From the NCBI GenBank assembly GCA_018819105.1, contig JAHJQV010000058.1, forward strand, positions 1-50,496: a DNA stretch of 50,496 nucleotides, written 5' to 3'. The translations under genes were made by a program, and so were the position numbers. Shown piece by piece: positions 8,733 through 18,228 of this stretch. The notes under the pieces are model-generated. The model made no database searches and was not told where the DNA came from. It worked only from the letters and a program-made list of their open reading frames with translations. This DNA comes from Gammaproteobacteria bacterium (lineage in GTDB: Bacteria; Pseudomonadota; Gammaproteobacteria; Xanthomonadales; Wenzhouxiangellaceae). Position 1 is the first letter of the stretch. Each line of letters starts with the position of its first letter.

Positions 8733-11204
8733 TCAGAATATGGTTCCGAAAGAGAACTGCAGCGTCTGCGTGTCGTCACCGACCTTGTCACGGAAGGCCT
8801 TGCCGAGGCTGATGGTGATCGGGCCCACCGGCGCCTGCCAGGTCATGAACACACCGGCGGAGGCACGAATCTCATTGAATTCAAACGAACCGATGTCTTC
8901 ATAGACATTGCCGAAATCGCTGAATACGCCGATTTTTGAACCCCCGCCGCCAAACGGTGCCGGCATGCTGATCTCGATACCACCGCTGACCTTGAAGTCA
9001 CCACCCACCGCACGACAGAACTGATCCTTGGGACCCAGCGTGTTGTCGTTGAAACCACGAATGTCACGCGTGCCACCGCCGAAAAAATGCTCGTAAAACG
9101 GCAAACCACGATCGATGGTCACCACATCATCCGGGTTGCATTCGCCACTGACCAGCTGACCATCACCGGGGATACCCTGGCTTTGGCTGTCGAAATTGTC
9201 AAAGCTGTCGCCGTAGGCCAGATTGATGCGTGAACCAAACACAAAATCGCCGAACACCGGAAAGAAATTGGCAAAACGGTAGAATGCCTTGTAGAAATCC
9301 CGTGTGCTGCCGGGCCCGGTCACTTCCAGCGACAGCGATTGTTTGGTACCGCGGGTCGGAAACAGAAAACTGTTGGTGGTATCCCGACTCCAGCCGGCGG
9401 TGACTTCATAGCTGGTCACCGTACGCTCGGATGAATCCAGCACGCCATTGCCGTCAAAATCCAGTGAGTTGGCGAACGGCGCATCGGCGACAAACTGGAT
9501 TTCATCACAGATGCCATCATTGTCCAGATCATTGAAACACTGTCCGAACTCGTCACGTTGCTCCAGCGTGGCGCGGCCAACGTTGATGTCGCGGCTGGTA
9601 AAGGACAGCCCGGTATTGAGAAAGTCCACTTCCGACAGGGGCAGACCGAAATTGACCCCGGCGCTGATGCTGTCACTGGAGAACACCGAGATGTTGGCGC
9701 CACCGGGATTGAACTCGCTGTAGCTGGCAAAAAACCCGCGGCTGACGCCGGAATCGGTCCAGTAGGGATTGGTGTAGTTGAGGGCAATCGAGGTCAACAC
9801 TGAACTGCGCGACAGCGACAGACCCACGTTCTTGCCACTACCCAGAAAGTTGTCCTGCTGCACCGAAGCAGAAAAGATGAAATTCTGCACCTGCGAGAAA
9901 CCGACACTGAAGGAGATGCTGCCGGAGGCCCGCTCGGTCACGCTGACGATGACATCGACCTGATCATCAGAGCCTGGCACTGCGGGGGTTTCCACATTGA
10001 CTTCTTCGAAGTAGCCCAGCCGGTCCAGCCGCAGTTTGGAGCGATCCACGGCCGCCTGCGAGAACCAGGCACCTTCGAACTGACGCATTTCCCGCCGCAG
10101 CACCTCATCCTTGGTCTTGGAGTTGCCCTGAAACAGGATACGCCGGACATACACACGCTTGCCCGGATCTACCACATAGGTCAGGTTCACGGTACGGTCA
10201 TCGCGCTCGATCGCCGGCATTGGCGTGACGTTGGCAAAGGCGTAGCCGACATTGGCCAGCACCGCCGTGATGTTGTCGATGCTGCGCTCCATCTGGCCGC
10301 GCGAGAACACCTGACCCTGGCGTGTCAGCAACAGCCGTCGCAGTACCGGCTCGTCGAGAATCAGCTCACCGGTGAGGTTGATCTCGTTGAGGGTGTAGAC
10401 ATCACCTTCGCGGATGTTGGCGGTGATGAACACCGAGCGCTTGTCCTCACTGATGGACACCTGGGTGGATTCGATGGAGAAATCCACATAGCCGCGATCC
10501 TGGTAGAACGAGCGAAGTTTTTCCAGATCACCGCTGAGTTTTTCCTGGGAATACTGATCTTCGCTGCTGAAGAACGAGAACAGACCGCCCCTGGTGGATG
10601 ATTCGAACTCCTCGGTCAGCTCTTCATCGGAAAACACGGTGTTGCCGACCACATTGATGTGCTTGATCTTGGCCGTCTTGCCCTCGTCGATGACGATGGC
10701 AAGACGCACGCGGTTGCGGTCCAGTTCAGTCACCTGGGCATCGACACTGACGCCATACTTGCCCTGGTTGAAATACTGCCGCACCAGTTCCTGCTCCACC
10801 CGACCCAGTGCGACCGGATCGAAGGTTTCACCCTCGGCCAGGCCGATGCCGCCCAGCGCAGCCTGCAGCGACTCGGTTTCGATGGCCTTGTTGCCGACAA
10901 AGCTGAGGCTGGCTATGGCCGGTCGTTCACGCACGCTGATGACCAGAATGTCACCATCACGACCCAGCTGAATGTCCTGGAAGAATCCGCTGCGGAACAG
11001 CTCGCGGATGGCCAGTCGACTGTTGCGGGCGTCCAGCCGGTCACCGACTTCGAATGGCAGGAAGGTCAATACCGTGCCTTCGGCGATGCGTTGCAGACCG
11101 GTGATGCGGATGTCACTGATGACAAAACTGTCGTCTGCTTGCGCCTGCAAATCATTTGATAGGAACAGGCAGATTGTTGCCAGCAGTATGATTCGAACTA
11201 TCAA
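8733..11204 (-). CDS. bamA: Outer-membrane assembly factor BamA
   Basis: An 823-residue essential protein that inserts beta barrels into the outer membrane. A signal peptide (residues 1-22) is followed by five POTRA domains (about 28-430), then a 16-strand barrel carrying the conserved loop motif TRDIRGF and ending in phenylalanine. The start is TTG at 11204, supported by GGAG 7 bases upstream. A predicted surface loop at about residues 555-595 contains two aspartate-rich segments, DLDNDGICDE and DFDGNGVLDSSE, that look like calcium-binding loops, plus extra cysteines. These are unusual for BamA. It lies downstream of rseP, as usual. Confidence 0.96.
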   Translation of the reverse strand: MIVRIILLATICLFLSNDLQAQADDSFVISDIRITGLQRIAEGTVLTFLPFEVGDRLDARNSRLAIRELFRSGFFQDIQLGRDGDILVISVRERPAIASLSFVGNKAIETESLQAALGGIGLAEGETFDPVALGRVEQELVRQYFNQGKYGVSVDAQVTELDRNRVRLAIVIDEGKTAKIKHINVVGNTVFSDEELTEEFESSTRGGLFSFFSSEDQYSQEKLSGDLEKLRSFYQDRGYVDFSIESTQVSISEDKRSVFITANIREGDVYTLNEINLTGELILDEPVLRRLLLTRQGQVFSRGQMERSIDNITAVLANVGYAFANVTPMPAIERDDRTVNLTYVVDPGKRVYVRRILFQGNSKTKDEVLRREMRQFEGAWFSQAAVDRSKLRLDRLGYFEEVNVETPAVPGSDDQVDVIVSVTERASGSISFSVGFSQVQNFIFSASVQQDNFLGSGKNVGLSLSRSSVLTSIALNYTNPYWTDSGVSRGFFASYSEFNPGGANISVFSSDSISAGVNFGLPLSEVDFLNTGLSFTSRDINVGRATLEQRDEFGQCFNDLDNDGICDEIQFVADAPFANSLDFDGNGVLDSSERTVTSYEVTAGWSRDTTNSFLFPTRGTKQSLSLEVTGPGSTRDFYKAFYRFANFFPVFGDFVFGSRINLAYGDSFDNFDSQSQGIPGDGQLVSGECNPDDVVTIDRGLPFYEHFFGGGTRDIRGFNDNTLGPKDQFCRAVGGDFKVSGGIEISMPAPFGGGGSKIGVFSDFGNVYEDIGSFEFNEIRASAGVFMTWQAPVGPITISLGKAFRDKVGDDTQTLQFSFGTIF

Positions 11205-11248
11205 GAAATGACTCCGTTTACTGGTCGCTCAAAAACGTGCCGGGCAGT

Positions 11249-12634
11249 TTATGTGAACAGACGTAAAATATCGTTAGTGAATGCCAGTCCCATCAATGCT
11301 GCCAGCAGCAGCAGTCCAATGCCCTGGCCAACCATCTGTATGCGCTCCGAAACCGGCTGACCGGTGACCGCTTCGATGGCGTAATACATCAGATGTCCTC
11401 CATCCAGCATGGGGATCGGCAACAGGTTCAGAATCGCCAGCGAGAGACTCAGCAGACCCAGAAAGAACAGGAATCTGGACAAGCCCATACCGGCCGACTC
11501 ATTGGCCATCTGTGCGATGGTGATGGGCCCGGACAGGTTCTTCACCGACGCCTGACCGCTTAGCATTCTACCAAGCATGCCGAGGGTACTGGTAGTCAAT
11601 CGCCACAACTCACTGCCAGCCGCGCCGACGGCAGCCAGCGGACCGAAGCGCCAGTTGAAATAATAGGTCTCGCGCCATTGCGCAATGCTGGCCTCATCCG
11701 GCTGGCTTGCGCCAATGCCCAGCAGTACGCGCTGGGAGTCCTGCGCCAGTTTCGGCACCAGTTCATAGCGCTGTTCGCGGTCATCGCGCCGTACCGTCAC
11801 CTGCAGCGGAACACCGGCGCGGGCATGCTCATCCATGTACTCGCTCATCGCATACCAGCTGTCGATCCTTGTGTCCTCGATCGCCACTATGGTATCACCG
11901 ACCTGTAGCCCGGCTGCGCTGGCCGCACCATCTTCGGTAAGCTGGCCCAGCTGTGCCGGCATGGCCATGGTGAACTGCCAGGGCCTGAGACCGAGGTCAT
12001 CCAGCAAATTGGCCTCATCCACCGGCTTCAACAGTTGGGCAAAGTCCAGCTCACGCTGGATGGTCGCTCCGCGTCCGGCATCCTGTTGCAGCGTGAGCAA
12101 CACCCTGTCACCATCCAGCGCTGGCCCCATCAGCCCAAGCACGACATGGGTCCAGGTTGCGGTGGTTTGCTCATCAATGGCCACAATCTGACTGTCGGGC
12201 GGTACACCGGCGCGGGCGGCAAAACCCTCACTCACCCCCACCACCGGACGCAGCTCCTGGGTGCCGACCATAAACATCAGCCAGAACGCGGCAATGGCAA
12301 AGACAAGATTGAACACCGGCCCGGCAGCCACTATGGCGGTGCGTGCCGCCAGCGATTTGCGGTTGAAGGCCTGATCCAGTTGCTGTTCGGGCACATCGTC
12401 TTCACGCTCATCAAGCATTTTCACATAGCCGCCCAGCGGCAGCGCGGCGATGACGTATTCGGTGCCATCGCGCGCGGTTTTGCGGAACAGCGGACGACCA
12501 AAACCAATGGAAAAGCGCAGCACCCGCACACCCATGCGTCTGGCCACCCAGAAGTGGCCGAACTCGTGAAAGGTCACCAGCAGGCCCAGTACGACCAGCA
12601 GCCACCAGATGGATCCAGCGATATCAGCGAGCAT
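11249..12634 (-). CDS. rseP: Site-2 zinc metalloprotease RseP
   Basis: An inner-membrane protease of about 461 residues that cuts transmembrane segments, in relatives releasing sigma E from its anti-sigma factor RseA. The zinc motif HEFGH lies in the first membrane span, and the second site, NLLPIPMLDGGH, near the C-terminus. Two PDZ-like regions lie between them (around GVSEGFAARAGVPPDSQIVAI and GAASAAGLQVGDTIVAIED). The ATG at 12634 gives the usual N-terminus and has a GGGG run upstream; an ATG at 12658 is also in frame. It directly follows cdsA, with no dxr gene between them. Confidence 0.95.
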   Translation of the reverse strand: MLADIAGSIWWLLVVLGLLVTFHEFGHFWVARRMGVRVLRFSIGFGRPLFRKTARDGTEYVIAALPLGGYVKMLDEREDDVPEQQLDQAFNRKSLAARTAIVAAGPVFNLVFAIAAFWLMFMVGTQELRPVVGVSEGFAARAGVPPDSQIVAIDEQTTATWTHVVLGLMGPALDGDRVLLTLQQDAGRGATIQRELDFAQLLKPVDEANLLDDLGLRPWQFTMAMPAQLGQLTEDGAASAAGLQVGDTIVAIEDTRIDSWYAMSEYMDEHARAGVPLQVTVRRDDREQRYELVPKLAQDSQRVLLGIGASQPDEASIAQWRETYYFNWRFGPLAAVGAAGSELWRLTTSTLGMLGRMLSGQASVKNLSGPITIAQMANESAGMGLSRFLFFLGLLSLSLAILNLLPIPMLDGGHLMYYAIEAVTGQPVSERIQMVGQGIGLLLLAALMGLAFTNDILRLFT

Positions 12635-12690
12635 GACATGGCCCCGATGGGCAGGCATTGATGTGTTTAAGCATGGCTTTCATGATTCCG

Positions 12691-13506
12691 TCAGAGCAGC
12701 GGATACAAGAGCAGTTCGACCGTCAGGGCATAAAAAGGTGCCGCCGCCATCAGGCTGTCGAGGCGGTCTACCAGTCCGCCATGTCCCGGCAGCAGGCTGC
12801 TGCTGTCCTTGCGCCTGGCCTGGCGTTTCAACAGGCTGGCAAGCAGGTCCCCGGCCACCGACATCAAGGCGATGACGAGGCCACTGGCGATCAGCAGTGC
12901 AGCATTGGGCAACTGCAGATACCAGACCCAGCCAGCCGCCACCAGGGTCGCGCCGAGCATACCGCCGACGAGCCCGGAAACGGTCTTGTTGGGACTGATT
13001 CTGCTCGCCATCTTCATGCCACCGATGCTGCGACCGACAAAATAGGCACCGACATCGGCGGCCCACACCAGTGACAGCAGCGCCAGCAGCAACCACGGGC
13101 TGATTGCCTGCATGGCGGCCACGACGATCACCGTTGGCACCACAAACAGCAGCGCAATCAGCAGCTTGACGGTGCGATTGAGCCGGCCAGTTGCCGCGCT
13201 GGTCTGGGCATGCACGATGACACCCAGCATGAGCAGCCATCCGCCACAGGCCAGATGGATCAACTGTCGCTGCCAGAACCAGGGCAGATAAAGCAGCACA
13301 GCGATGACCAGCGCTGCCAGCAGCCAAAGCACAACGGCCTGGGCTGTGTGCGCAAAACTGAACCCGGCCAGTCGCAACAACTCCCAGCTGGTGACCAGCA
13401 TGATCAGCGCCGTGAGCAACCGCCACCAGTTAGGCGGCAAGTAGAACAGCAGCAACAACATCGGCACCGCGATCACCACTGCCGTCGTGAAGCGGGTACT
13501 AAGCAC
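12691..13506 (-). CDS. cdsA: Phosphatidate cytidylyltransferase
   Basis: A 271-residue inner-membrane enzyme that makes CDP-diacylglycerol, the precursor of all major phospholipids. It has about eight hydrophobic spans and the C-terminal CdsA signature SLLKRQARRKDSSSLLPGHG followed by GLVDRLDS, with the metal-binding aspartates. The start is GTG at 13506 and overlaps the uppS stop by 8 bases, which indicates translational coupling. It lies in the usual uppS-cdsA order. The next gene is rseP rather than dxr. Confidence 0.95.
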   Translation of the reverse strand: MLSTRFTTAVVIAVPMLLLLFYLPPNWWRLLTALIMLVTSWELLRLAGFSFAHTAQAVVLWLLAALVIAVLLYLPWFWQRQLIHLACGGWLLMLGVIVHAQTSAATGRLNRTVKLLIALLFVVPTVIVVAAMQAISPWLLLALLSLVWAADVGAYFVGRSIGGMKMASRISPNKTVSGLVGGMLGATLVAAGWVWYLQLPNAALLIASGLVIALMSVAGDLLASLLKRQARRKDSSSLLPGHGGLVDRLDSLMAAAPFYALTVELLLYPLL

Positions 13507-14266
13507 TGGATGTCAGTACGCTGTATGCAGCCGACGCATCCTGATTGTCTTCATCCTTTACCATGTCTTCGACCTTGCCAAAGCGCCTGTCGCGCTGCTG
13601 ATAACTGTGCAACGCGGCAAGGAAATCCTGTGACGAGAAGTCCGGCCAGAACACGTCGGTGAAGTACAGTTCGGTGTAAGCCAGCTGCCATAACAGAAAG
13701 TTGCTCAGTCGCTGTTCACCGCCGGTACGAATCAACAGGTCCGGATCCGGGCAATCGGCCAGGCTCAGGTGGCGGCGCAGACTGTGCTCATCAACCAGCC
13801 CCTGCGGATGCTCACGCGCTGCAGCAGTGGCCGCCTGGGCCAGATCCCACTGGCCGCCATAATCGATGGCGACATTGAGCATGGAACCGGCGTTGCCTGC
13901 TGTCAGCTCCTCACTGTGCCGCAACTGCGCACACAACTCGGTCGGCAGCCGGGCTCGGTTGCCGATGAAGCGCACGCGAACGTTTCGCGCATGCAGTTCG
14001 GAGACATGTTTGCGCAGGCCGCGCACCAGCAGGTCCATGAGCAGGCTGACTTCATGCTGGGGACGGCGCCAGTTTTCACTGCTGAAGGCGAACACGGTGA
14101 CACAGGCAATGTCATGATCATGTGCCACTCGCAGAATCTGGCGCAGGGTTTTCAGACCGGCCTGGTGACCGGCATTGCGCGGCAGGCCGCGTCGCTTTGC
14201 CCAGCGGCCATTGCCGTCCATGATCAGGGCAATGTGTGCGGGCAAGGGGGTGATTGCTTCGGTCAT
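13499..14266 (-). CDS. uppS: Undecaprenyl diphosphate synthase
   Basis: A 255-residue cis-prenyltransferase that builds the C55 lipid carrier for peptidoglycan and lipopolysaccharide synthesis. The N-terminal HIALIMDGNGRWAKRRG carries catalytic Asp17 and the phosphate-binding residues. FAFSSENWRRP and the C-terminal DLLIRTGGEQRLSNFLLWQ with TELYFTDVFWPDF are standard motifs. A short polar C-terminal tail (VEDMVKDEDNQDASAAYS) extends beyond the core. It lies between frr and cdsA, overlapping the latter. Confidence 0.96.
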   Translation of the reverse strand: MTEAITPLPAHIALIMDGNGRWAKRRGLPRNAGHQAGLKTLRQILRVAHDHDIACVTVFAFSSENWRRPQHEVSLLMDLLVRGLRKHVSELHARNVRVRFIGNRARLPTELCAQLRHSEELTAGNAGSMLNVAIDYGGQWDLAQAATAAAREHPQGLVDEHSLRRHLSLADCPDPDLLIRTGGEQRLSNFLLWQLAYTELYFTDVFWPDFSSQDFLAALHSYQQRDRRFGKVEDMVKDEDNQDASAAYSVLTSSA

Positions 14267-14294
14267 AGTTGGGCGGCCATGGCAGACTGCAGAA

Positions 14295-14852
14295 TCAGAT
14301 TTCCATCAATTCCTTTTCCTTGGCGGCGACCTGTTCATCGACTCTGGCGATGTGTTTGTCGGTCAATTCCTGCACCTGCTGCTCAGCCTGACGCTCCTCG
14401 TCCTCGGTGATGGCCTTGTCCTTGAGCAGATCCTTGATGCTGGTGTTGGCATCGCGGCGAATGTTGCGGATGGCGATCTTGCCATGCTCGCCCTCGGCAT
14501 GCACCACTTTCACCAGATCGCGCCGGCGCTCTTCGGTCAGCGCTGGCAATGGCACACGGATAACGGTGCCTGCGGTGACCGGATTCAGACCAAGATCAGA
14601 GGTCATGATGGCCTTTTCGATGGCCTGGATCATGCTGCGGTCAAACGGCGTGACGGCGATGGTTCTGGCATCCTCCGTGCTGATGTTGGCAGCCTGACTG
14701 AGTGGAACCTCGCTGCCATAGTAGCTGACATTGACATGATCAAGCAGACTGGGATGGGCCCGACCGGTGCGAATTTTGCTCAATGACTGTTGCAGCGCAG
14801 CGATGCTTTTCTGCATACGCTGATCAGCATCCTGGTAGATTTCTTTCAACAT
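14295..14852 (-). CDS. frr: Ribosome recycling factor
   Basis: A 185-residue protein that, with EF-G, splits the ribosome after termination. The sequence runs from [17 protein letters not shown] through [15 protein letters not shown] to [16 protein letters not shown] and a long C-terminal helix ending in KEKELMEI, all typical of the family. The open frame extends upstream to 14930, but the start at 14852 gives the conserved N-terminus and standard length. It follows pyrH by 105 bases and precedes uppS, in the conserved order. Confidence 0.96.
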   Translation of the reverse strand: MLKEIYQDADQRMQKSIAALQQSLSKIRTGRAHPSLLDHVNVSYYGSEVPLSQAANISTEDARTIAVTPFDRSMIQAIEKAIMTSDLGLNPVTAGTVIRVPLPALTEERRRDLVKVVHAEGEHGKIAIRNIRRDANTSIKDLLKDKAITEDEERQAEQQVQELTDKHIARVDEQVAAKEKELMEI

Positions 14853-14957
14853 GCTCAAGATTCCAATGTTTCGGGTTCGCGCTATAGTGTAACCTGCATA
14901 CGAATGGCTGCATAAGTAAGCCGTGCACATGGCATACCGCTGTACTCATGCCTGCAC

Positions 14958-15677
14958 TTATTGCGTGACCAGAGTACCGATGTTCTCGCCGCTGACCAGG
15001 CGAATCAGCGCGTCCGGACGAAACATGTTGAAGATGCGAATCGGCATGTTCTGATCCCGGCACAGGACCACCGCGTTGGTGTCCATCACCGCCAGTTTGC
15101 GGTTTATGACCTCATCGTAACTGATCTGTTCATAGCGCACCGCAGCACTGTCCAGCTTTGGATCACCACTGTAAATGCCGTCCACCTTGGTTGCCTTGAT
15201 CATCACGGAAGCGCCGATCTCAATGGCGCGCAGGCTGGCGGCCGAATCGGTGGTGAAAAACGGATTGCCGATGCCGGCGGCAAAGATGACCACACGTTTT
15301 TTTTCCAGATGCCGCACTGCGCGACGCCGGATGTAGTCTTCACACACATCGCGCACGGAAATGGCCGACATCACCCGTGTGGTGACACCCACACTTTCCA
15401 GTGCGTCCTGCAGCGCCAGGCTGTTGATCACCGTGGCCAGCATGCCCATGTGGTCGCCGGTGATACGGTCCACGCCGGAAGCCGCCAGCCCGGCACCGCG
15501 GAAGATGTTGCCACCGCCGATGACGATGCCGATTTCCACGCCAGCCTCGTTCACCACCTTCAGCTCGGCGGCCATACGCTGGATGACCTTGGGATCGATG
15601 CCATAGTCTTCCTCGCCCAGCAAGGCCTCGCCGCTGAGCTTGACCAGAATGCGTCGAAATGCCGGGGCTTTGTCCAT
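14958..15677 (-). CDS. pyrH: Uridylate kinase
   Basis: A hexameric UMP kinase of about 239 residues that phosphorylates UMP to UDP in pyrimidine nucleotide synthesis. It has the amino-acid-kinase start [20 protein letters not shown], the glycine-rich [12 protein letters not shown], and [20 protein letters not shown]. The ATG at 15677 is chosen over an in-frame TTG at 15710 because it matches the family N-terminus. It lies between tsf and frr in the conserved order. Confidence 0.96.
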   Translation of the reverse strand: MDKAPAFRRILVKLSGEALLGEEDYGIDPKVIQRMAAELKVVNEAGVEIGIVIGGGNIFRGAGLAASGVDRITGDHMGMLATVINSLALQDALESVGVTTRVMSAISVRDVCEDYIRRRAVRHLEKKRVVIFAAGIGNPFFTTDSAASLRAIEIGASVMIKATKVDGIYSGDPKLDSAAVRYEQISYDEVINRKLAVMDTNAVVLCRDQNMPIRIFNMFRPDALIRLVSGENIGTLVTQ

Positions 15678-15719
15678 CAGTTGTCTGCGCTGGGCTGCAT
15701 GCGCTGGCAAGCCAGCCGC

Positions 15720-16592
15720 TTAGCTGCCCTTGACCTGCTGCATCACTTCGGTGGCAAAATCCACCGTTTCCTTTTCGATGCCTTCGCCCACGGCCAGACG
15801 CACAAACATGGTCACCTCAGCGCCTTGCTGCTGCAGCCATTTGCCCACCGAGATGTCGTTGTCCTTGACAAAAGGCTGGCCGTGCAGGGTCATCTCGTCA
15901 ACCTGCTTGCGCAGACGACCGCTGACCATTTTCTCAATGATGTCGGCTGGCTTGCCAGAGTCGGCCGCCTGCGCAATGAGAATGTCCTTTTCTTTTTCCA
16001 GCACCTCTGCCGGCACCTCGTCAGCGCGGATGTAGGCGGGCGAGAACGCAGCAATGTGCATGGCCACATCACGGGCCACGGCTTCGTCTGCGCCGGTCAT
16101 GCCAACCAGCACACCAATGCGACCGCCATGTACATAACTGCCTACAGCCTGGCCCTGCTTGCTCATGCGCAGCATGCGCCGCACCTGAATGTTCTCGCCG
16201 ATCACCGCCACCAATTCCTGCCGCGCCTGCTCCAGCGTGCCGGCACCGGCAGACTGCGCCAGCAATTCGTTGACATGATCACCGGCGAAGCTCAATGCCG
16301 CCTGCTCGACCTGGCCAACGAACTTGCGGAACGAATCGTCCTTGGCGACGAAATCGGTTTCGCAGTTGATTTCCACCAGCACCGCCTGCTGACCATCCTC
16401 GGCCAGCGCGATGATGCCTTCGGCGGCCACGCGGCCGGCTTTCTTGTCGGCCTTGGCCAGACCGGTTTTGCGCAATTGCTCGATCGCGGCTTCCAGATCG
16501 CCGTCGCACTCAACCAGCGCTTTCTTGCATTCCATCATGCCCGCGCCACTGCGTTCGCGGAGCTCTTTTACCTGTTGTGCAGTTACTGCCAT
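15720..16592 (-). CDS. tsf: Translation elongation factor Ts
   Basis: A 290-residue guanine-nucleotide exchange factor for EF-Tu. The N-terminal ubiquitin-associated-like domain (VKELRERSGAGMMECKKAL) is followed by the exchange core with INCETDFVAKDDSF. The dimerisation region is MHIAAFSPAYIRADEVP, and the end, VGEGIEKETVDFATEV, is typical. A GAG ribosome site before the ATG at 16592 favours it over an ATG two codons upstream. It follows rpsB by about 110 bases, as in most bacteria. Confidence 0.97.
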   Translation of the reverse strand: MAVTAQQVKELRERSGAGMMECKKALVECDGDLEAAIEQLRKTGLAKADKKAGRVAAEGIIALAEDGQQAVLVEINCETDFVAKDDSFRKFVGQVEQAALSFAGDHVNELLAQSAGAGTLEQARQELVAVIGENIQVRRMLRMSKQGQAVGSYVHGGRIGVLVGMTGADEAVARDVAMHIAAFSPAYIRADEVPAEVLEKEKDILIAQAADSGKPADIIEKMVSGRLRKQVDEMTLHGQPFVKDNDISVGKWLQQQGAEVTMFVRLAVGEGIEKETVDFATEVMQQVKGS

Positions 16593-16701
16593 GATCATCT
16601 CTCAAACTGTATCTTGAACTGTGGATGTGTTGGCCCTGCCGCAGCACAAACGTGGTACCAGCGGCGCGCTGTGGGCGGCAATTGCCGTGGCCAGATGTGA
16701 C

Positions 16702-17724
16702 TCAATCGTCGCTGCTGTCGGCGTCCTTCTTCGCTGCCACTTTTTTCTTGGCGACCTTTTTCTTGGCAACTTTTTTGCCTGTTGAGGCTTTTTTCGCCAC
16801 CTTTTTCTTGCTGGTCTTCTCTGCCGCTACCGCATCGTCGTCCGCGCTGGCTGAGTCGGCATCTGCCGCTACTGGCGTTGCACTTTCGGCGCTGGCCTCT
16901 GTGGCAGGTTCAGCGGCAGTGACGACCTCTGTCTCGGCCTGCTTGACCACCACCCTGGCAGCTTTGGGTTCGGATGCCGGGGCTGTTTCAGCCGCTGCTT
17001 CGGCAGCCTCCTCGGCAGCTTCGCCTTCGCCAGCCACTGGTGCCGAGGCGCGGCCTTCCAGAATGGCCTCTGCGGCCAGTTCGGTGTACAGCTTGATCGC
17101 ACGAATGGCATCGTCGTTGCCGGGAATGACATAATCAATGCCATCTGGCGAATGGTTGCTGTCGACCACGGCCACAATTGGAATACCCAGCGTATGGGCT
17201 TCCTTGATGGCGATGTTTTCGTGACCGATATCGATGACGAACAGACAGTCAGGAATGCCGCGCATGTCCTTGATGCCGCCGAGGCTGCGCTGAAGCTTTT
17301 CCAGCTCACGCTCCATCTGCAGCTTTTCTTTTTTCACCAGGTGATCAAGCCCGCCGCTTTCCATCATTTCTTCAAGCTGCTTCAAACGCTTGATGGATTT
17401 TTTCACCGTGCGATAGTTGGTCAGCATGCCGCCCAGCCAGCGATGGGAAACATACGGGCAGCCTGCCTTGGCGGCATTTTCCGCAATGGCGTCGCCAGCG
17501 GCACGTTTGGTGCCGACAAACAGAATCGTGCCTCGCTTGGCCGCCAGACTGCTGAGGAAGTTCATCGCATCCTGCATCAGCGGCATGGTTTTTTCGAGAT
17601 TGATGATGTGAATCTTGCCGCGTGCCCCGAAGATGTAGGGAGCCATCTTGGGGTTCCAGTAACGCGTCTGATGTCCGAAATGTACGCCTGCTTCAAGCAT
17701 CTGGCGCATGCTAACGTTTGGCAT
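16702..17724 (-). CDS. rpsB: Ribosomal protein S2 with long acidic/lysine-rich tail
   Basis: Small-subunit protein S2 (340 residues), needed for S1 binding and initiation. Residues 1-226 are a normal S2 core ([57 protein letters not shown]). Most S2 proteins end near residue 240. Here residues 227-303 are rich in Ala and Glu/Asp, and residues 304-333 are a lysine-rich run with repeated KKVAKK units like histone H1-like tails, ending DADSSDD. The start at 17724 has GGAG 9 bases upstream and gives the standard N-terminus; an open frame continues to 17892 by chance. The tail appears intact and in frame. Confidence 0.96.
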   Translation of the reverse strand: MPNVSMRQMLEAGVHFGHQTRYWNPKMAPYIFGARGKIHIINLEKTMPLMQDAMNFLSSLAAKRGTILFVGTKRAAGDAIAENAAKAGCPYVSHRWLGGMLTNYRTVKKSIKRLKQLEEMMESGGLDHLVKKEKLQMERELEKLQRSLGGIKDMRGIPDCLFVIDIGHENIAIKEAHTLGIPIVAVVDSNHSPDGIDYVIPGNDDAIRAIKLYTELAAEAILEGRASAPVAGEGEAAEEAAEAAAETAPASEPKAARVVVKQAETEVVTAAEPATEASAESATPVAADADSASADDDAVAAEKTSKKKVAKKASTGKKVAKKKVAKKKVAAKKDADSSDD

Positions 17725-18228
17725 TTGCAGCCACTCCATAAGTCTGTTTGCGACAGCCATGACGCCCGCACGGGCTGGTGCTGGCTGATCGCAGGGTTGA
17801 TACCTCCACTTTTCCCGTCTGACAACCGGTCTTGCCGGCACCCAGCCAGAACGTGACGAAAAGTGTGTGAATTCAATCATCTGAACCCGCAAACCAAGAT
17901 CAAAATCGATGTCTTGCGGGGCTGATTGTCAGTTTCAATCTGCGCGGACAAGCCTTGCCCGCGACAAATCCCATCCATTATGACACCTGACCTGCCTGAA
18001 AACAAGCAACAGCCTCGAACAACGCCGGGCAGGTGCTGAGCTTGCGGATTGCTGCCATGGCATGTCGCCAATTCCGGCGAAACCCATACGGAACAGGCGC
18101 GTGCAGAGTTATGCATAGGTTCCCCAAGCGTGCTCAACGCGCGCTGCAGTGATCGCAGCGCCGCAGCATTGCAAAAAACATGCGCTTGTCGCATATTGTC
18201 AGGTTGTCCGTATCGACCTGTCGCCATC
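17725..18228. other. rpsB leader and rpsB-trhO divergent intergenic region
   Basis: About 500 bases between the divergent rpsB and trhO genes with no gene I can support. It holds a sigma-70-like promoter for rpsB near 17977-18005 and therefore a leader of roughly 245 bases. Within the leader, 17944-17962 forms a tight hairpin (GCGGACAAG pairing with CTTGCCCGC, allowing one G-U pair). S2 represses its own operon through leader RNA in E. coli, so a regulatory role here is plausible but inferred. Open frames from 17892 (minus) and 18049 (plus) reach into this region without family similarity. Confidence 0.55.
17977..18005 (-). promoter_or_regulatory. Candidate sigma-70 promoter of rpsB-tsf
   Basis: On the minus strand, TTGTTT (18005-18000) and CATAAT (17982-17977) are separated by 17 bases. 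This is a good match in spacing and a fair match to TTGACA/TATAAT. It would start transcription near 17970 and drive the rpsB cluster. Confidence 0.5.

Noticed and set aside
14961-16700. 579-codon plus-strand open frame across pyrH and tsf
   Set aside because: Shadow of two essential genes in GC-rich DNA; His- and Gln-rich composition typical of antisense frames.
17725-17892. 56-residue extension of S2 upstream of 17724
   Set aside because: The conserved S2 start with a ribosome site lies at 17724; upstream codons have no family similarity.
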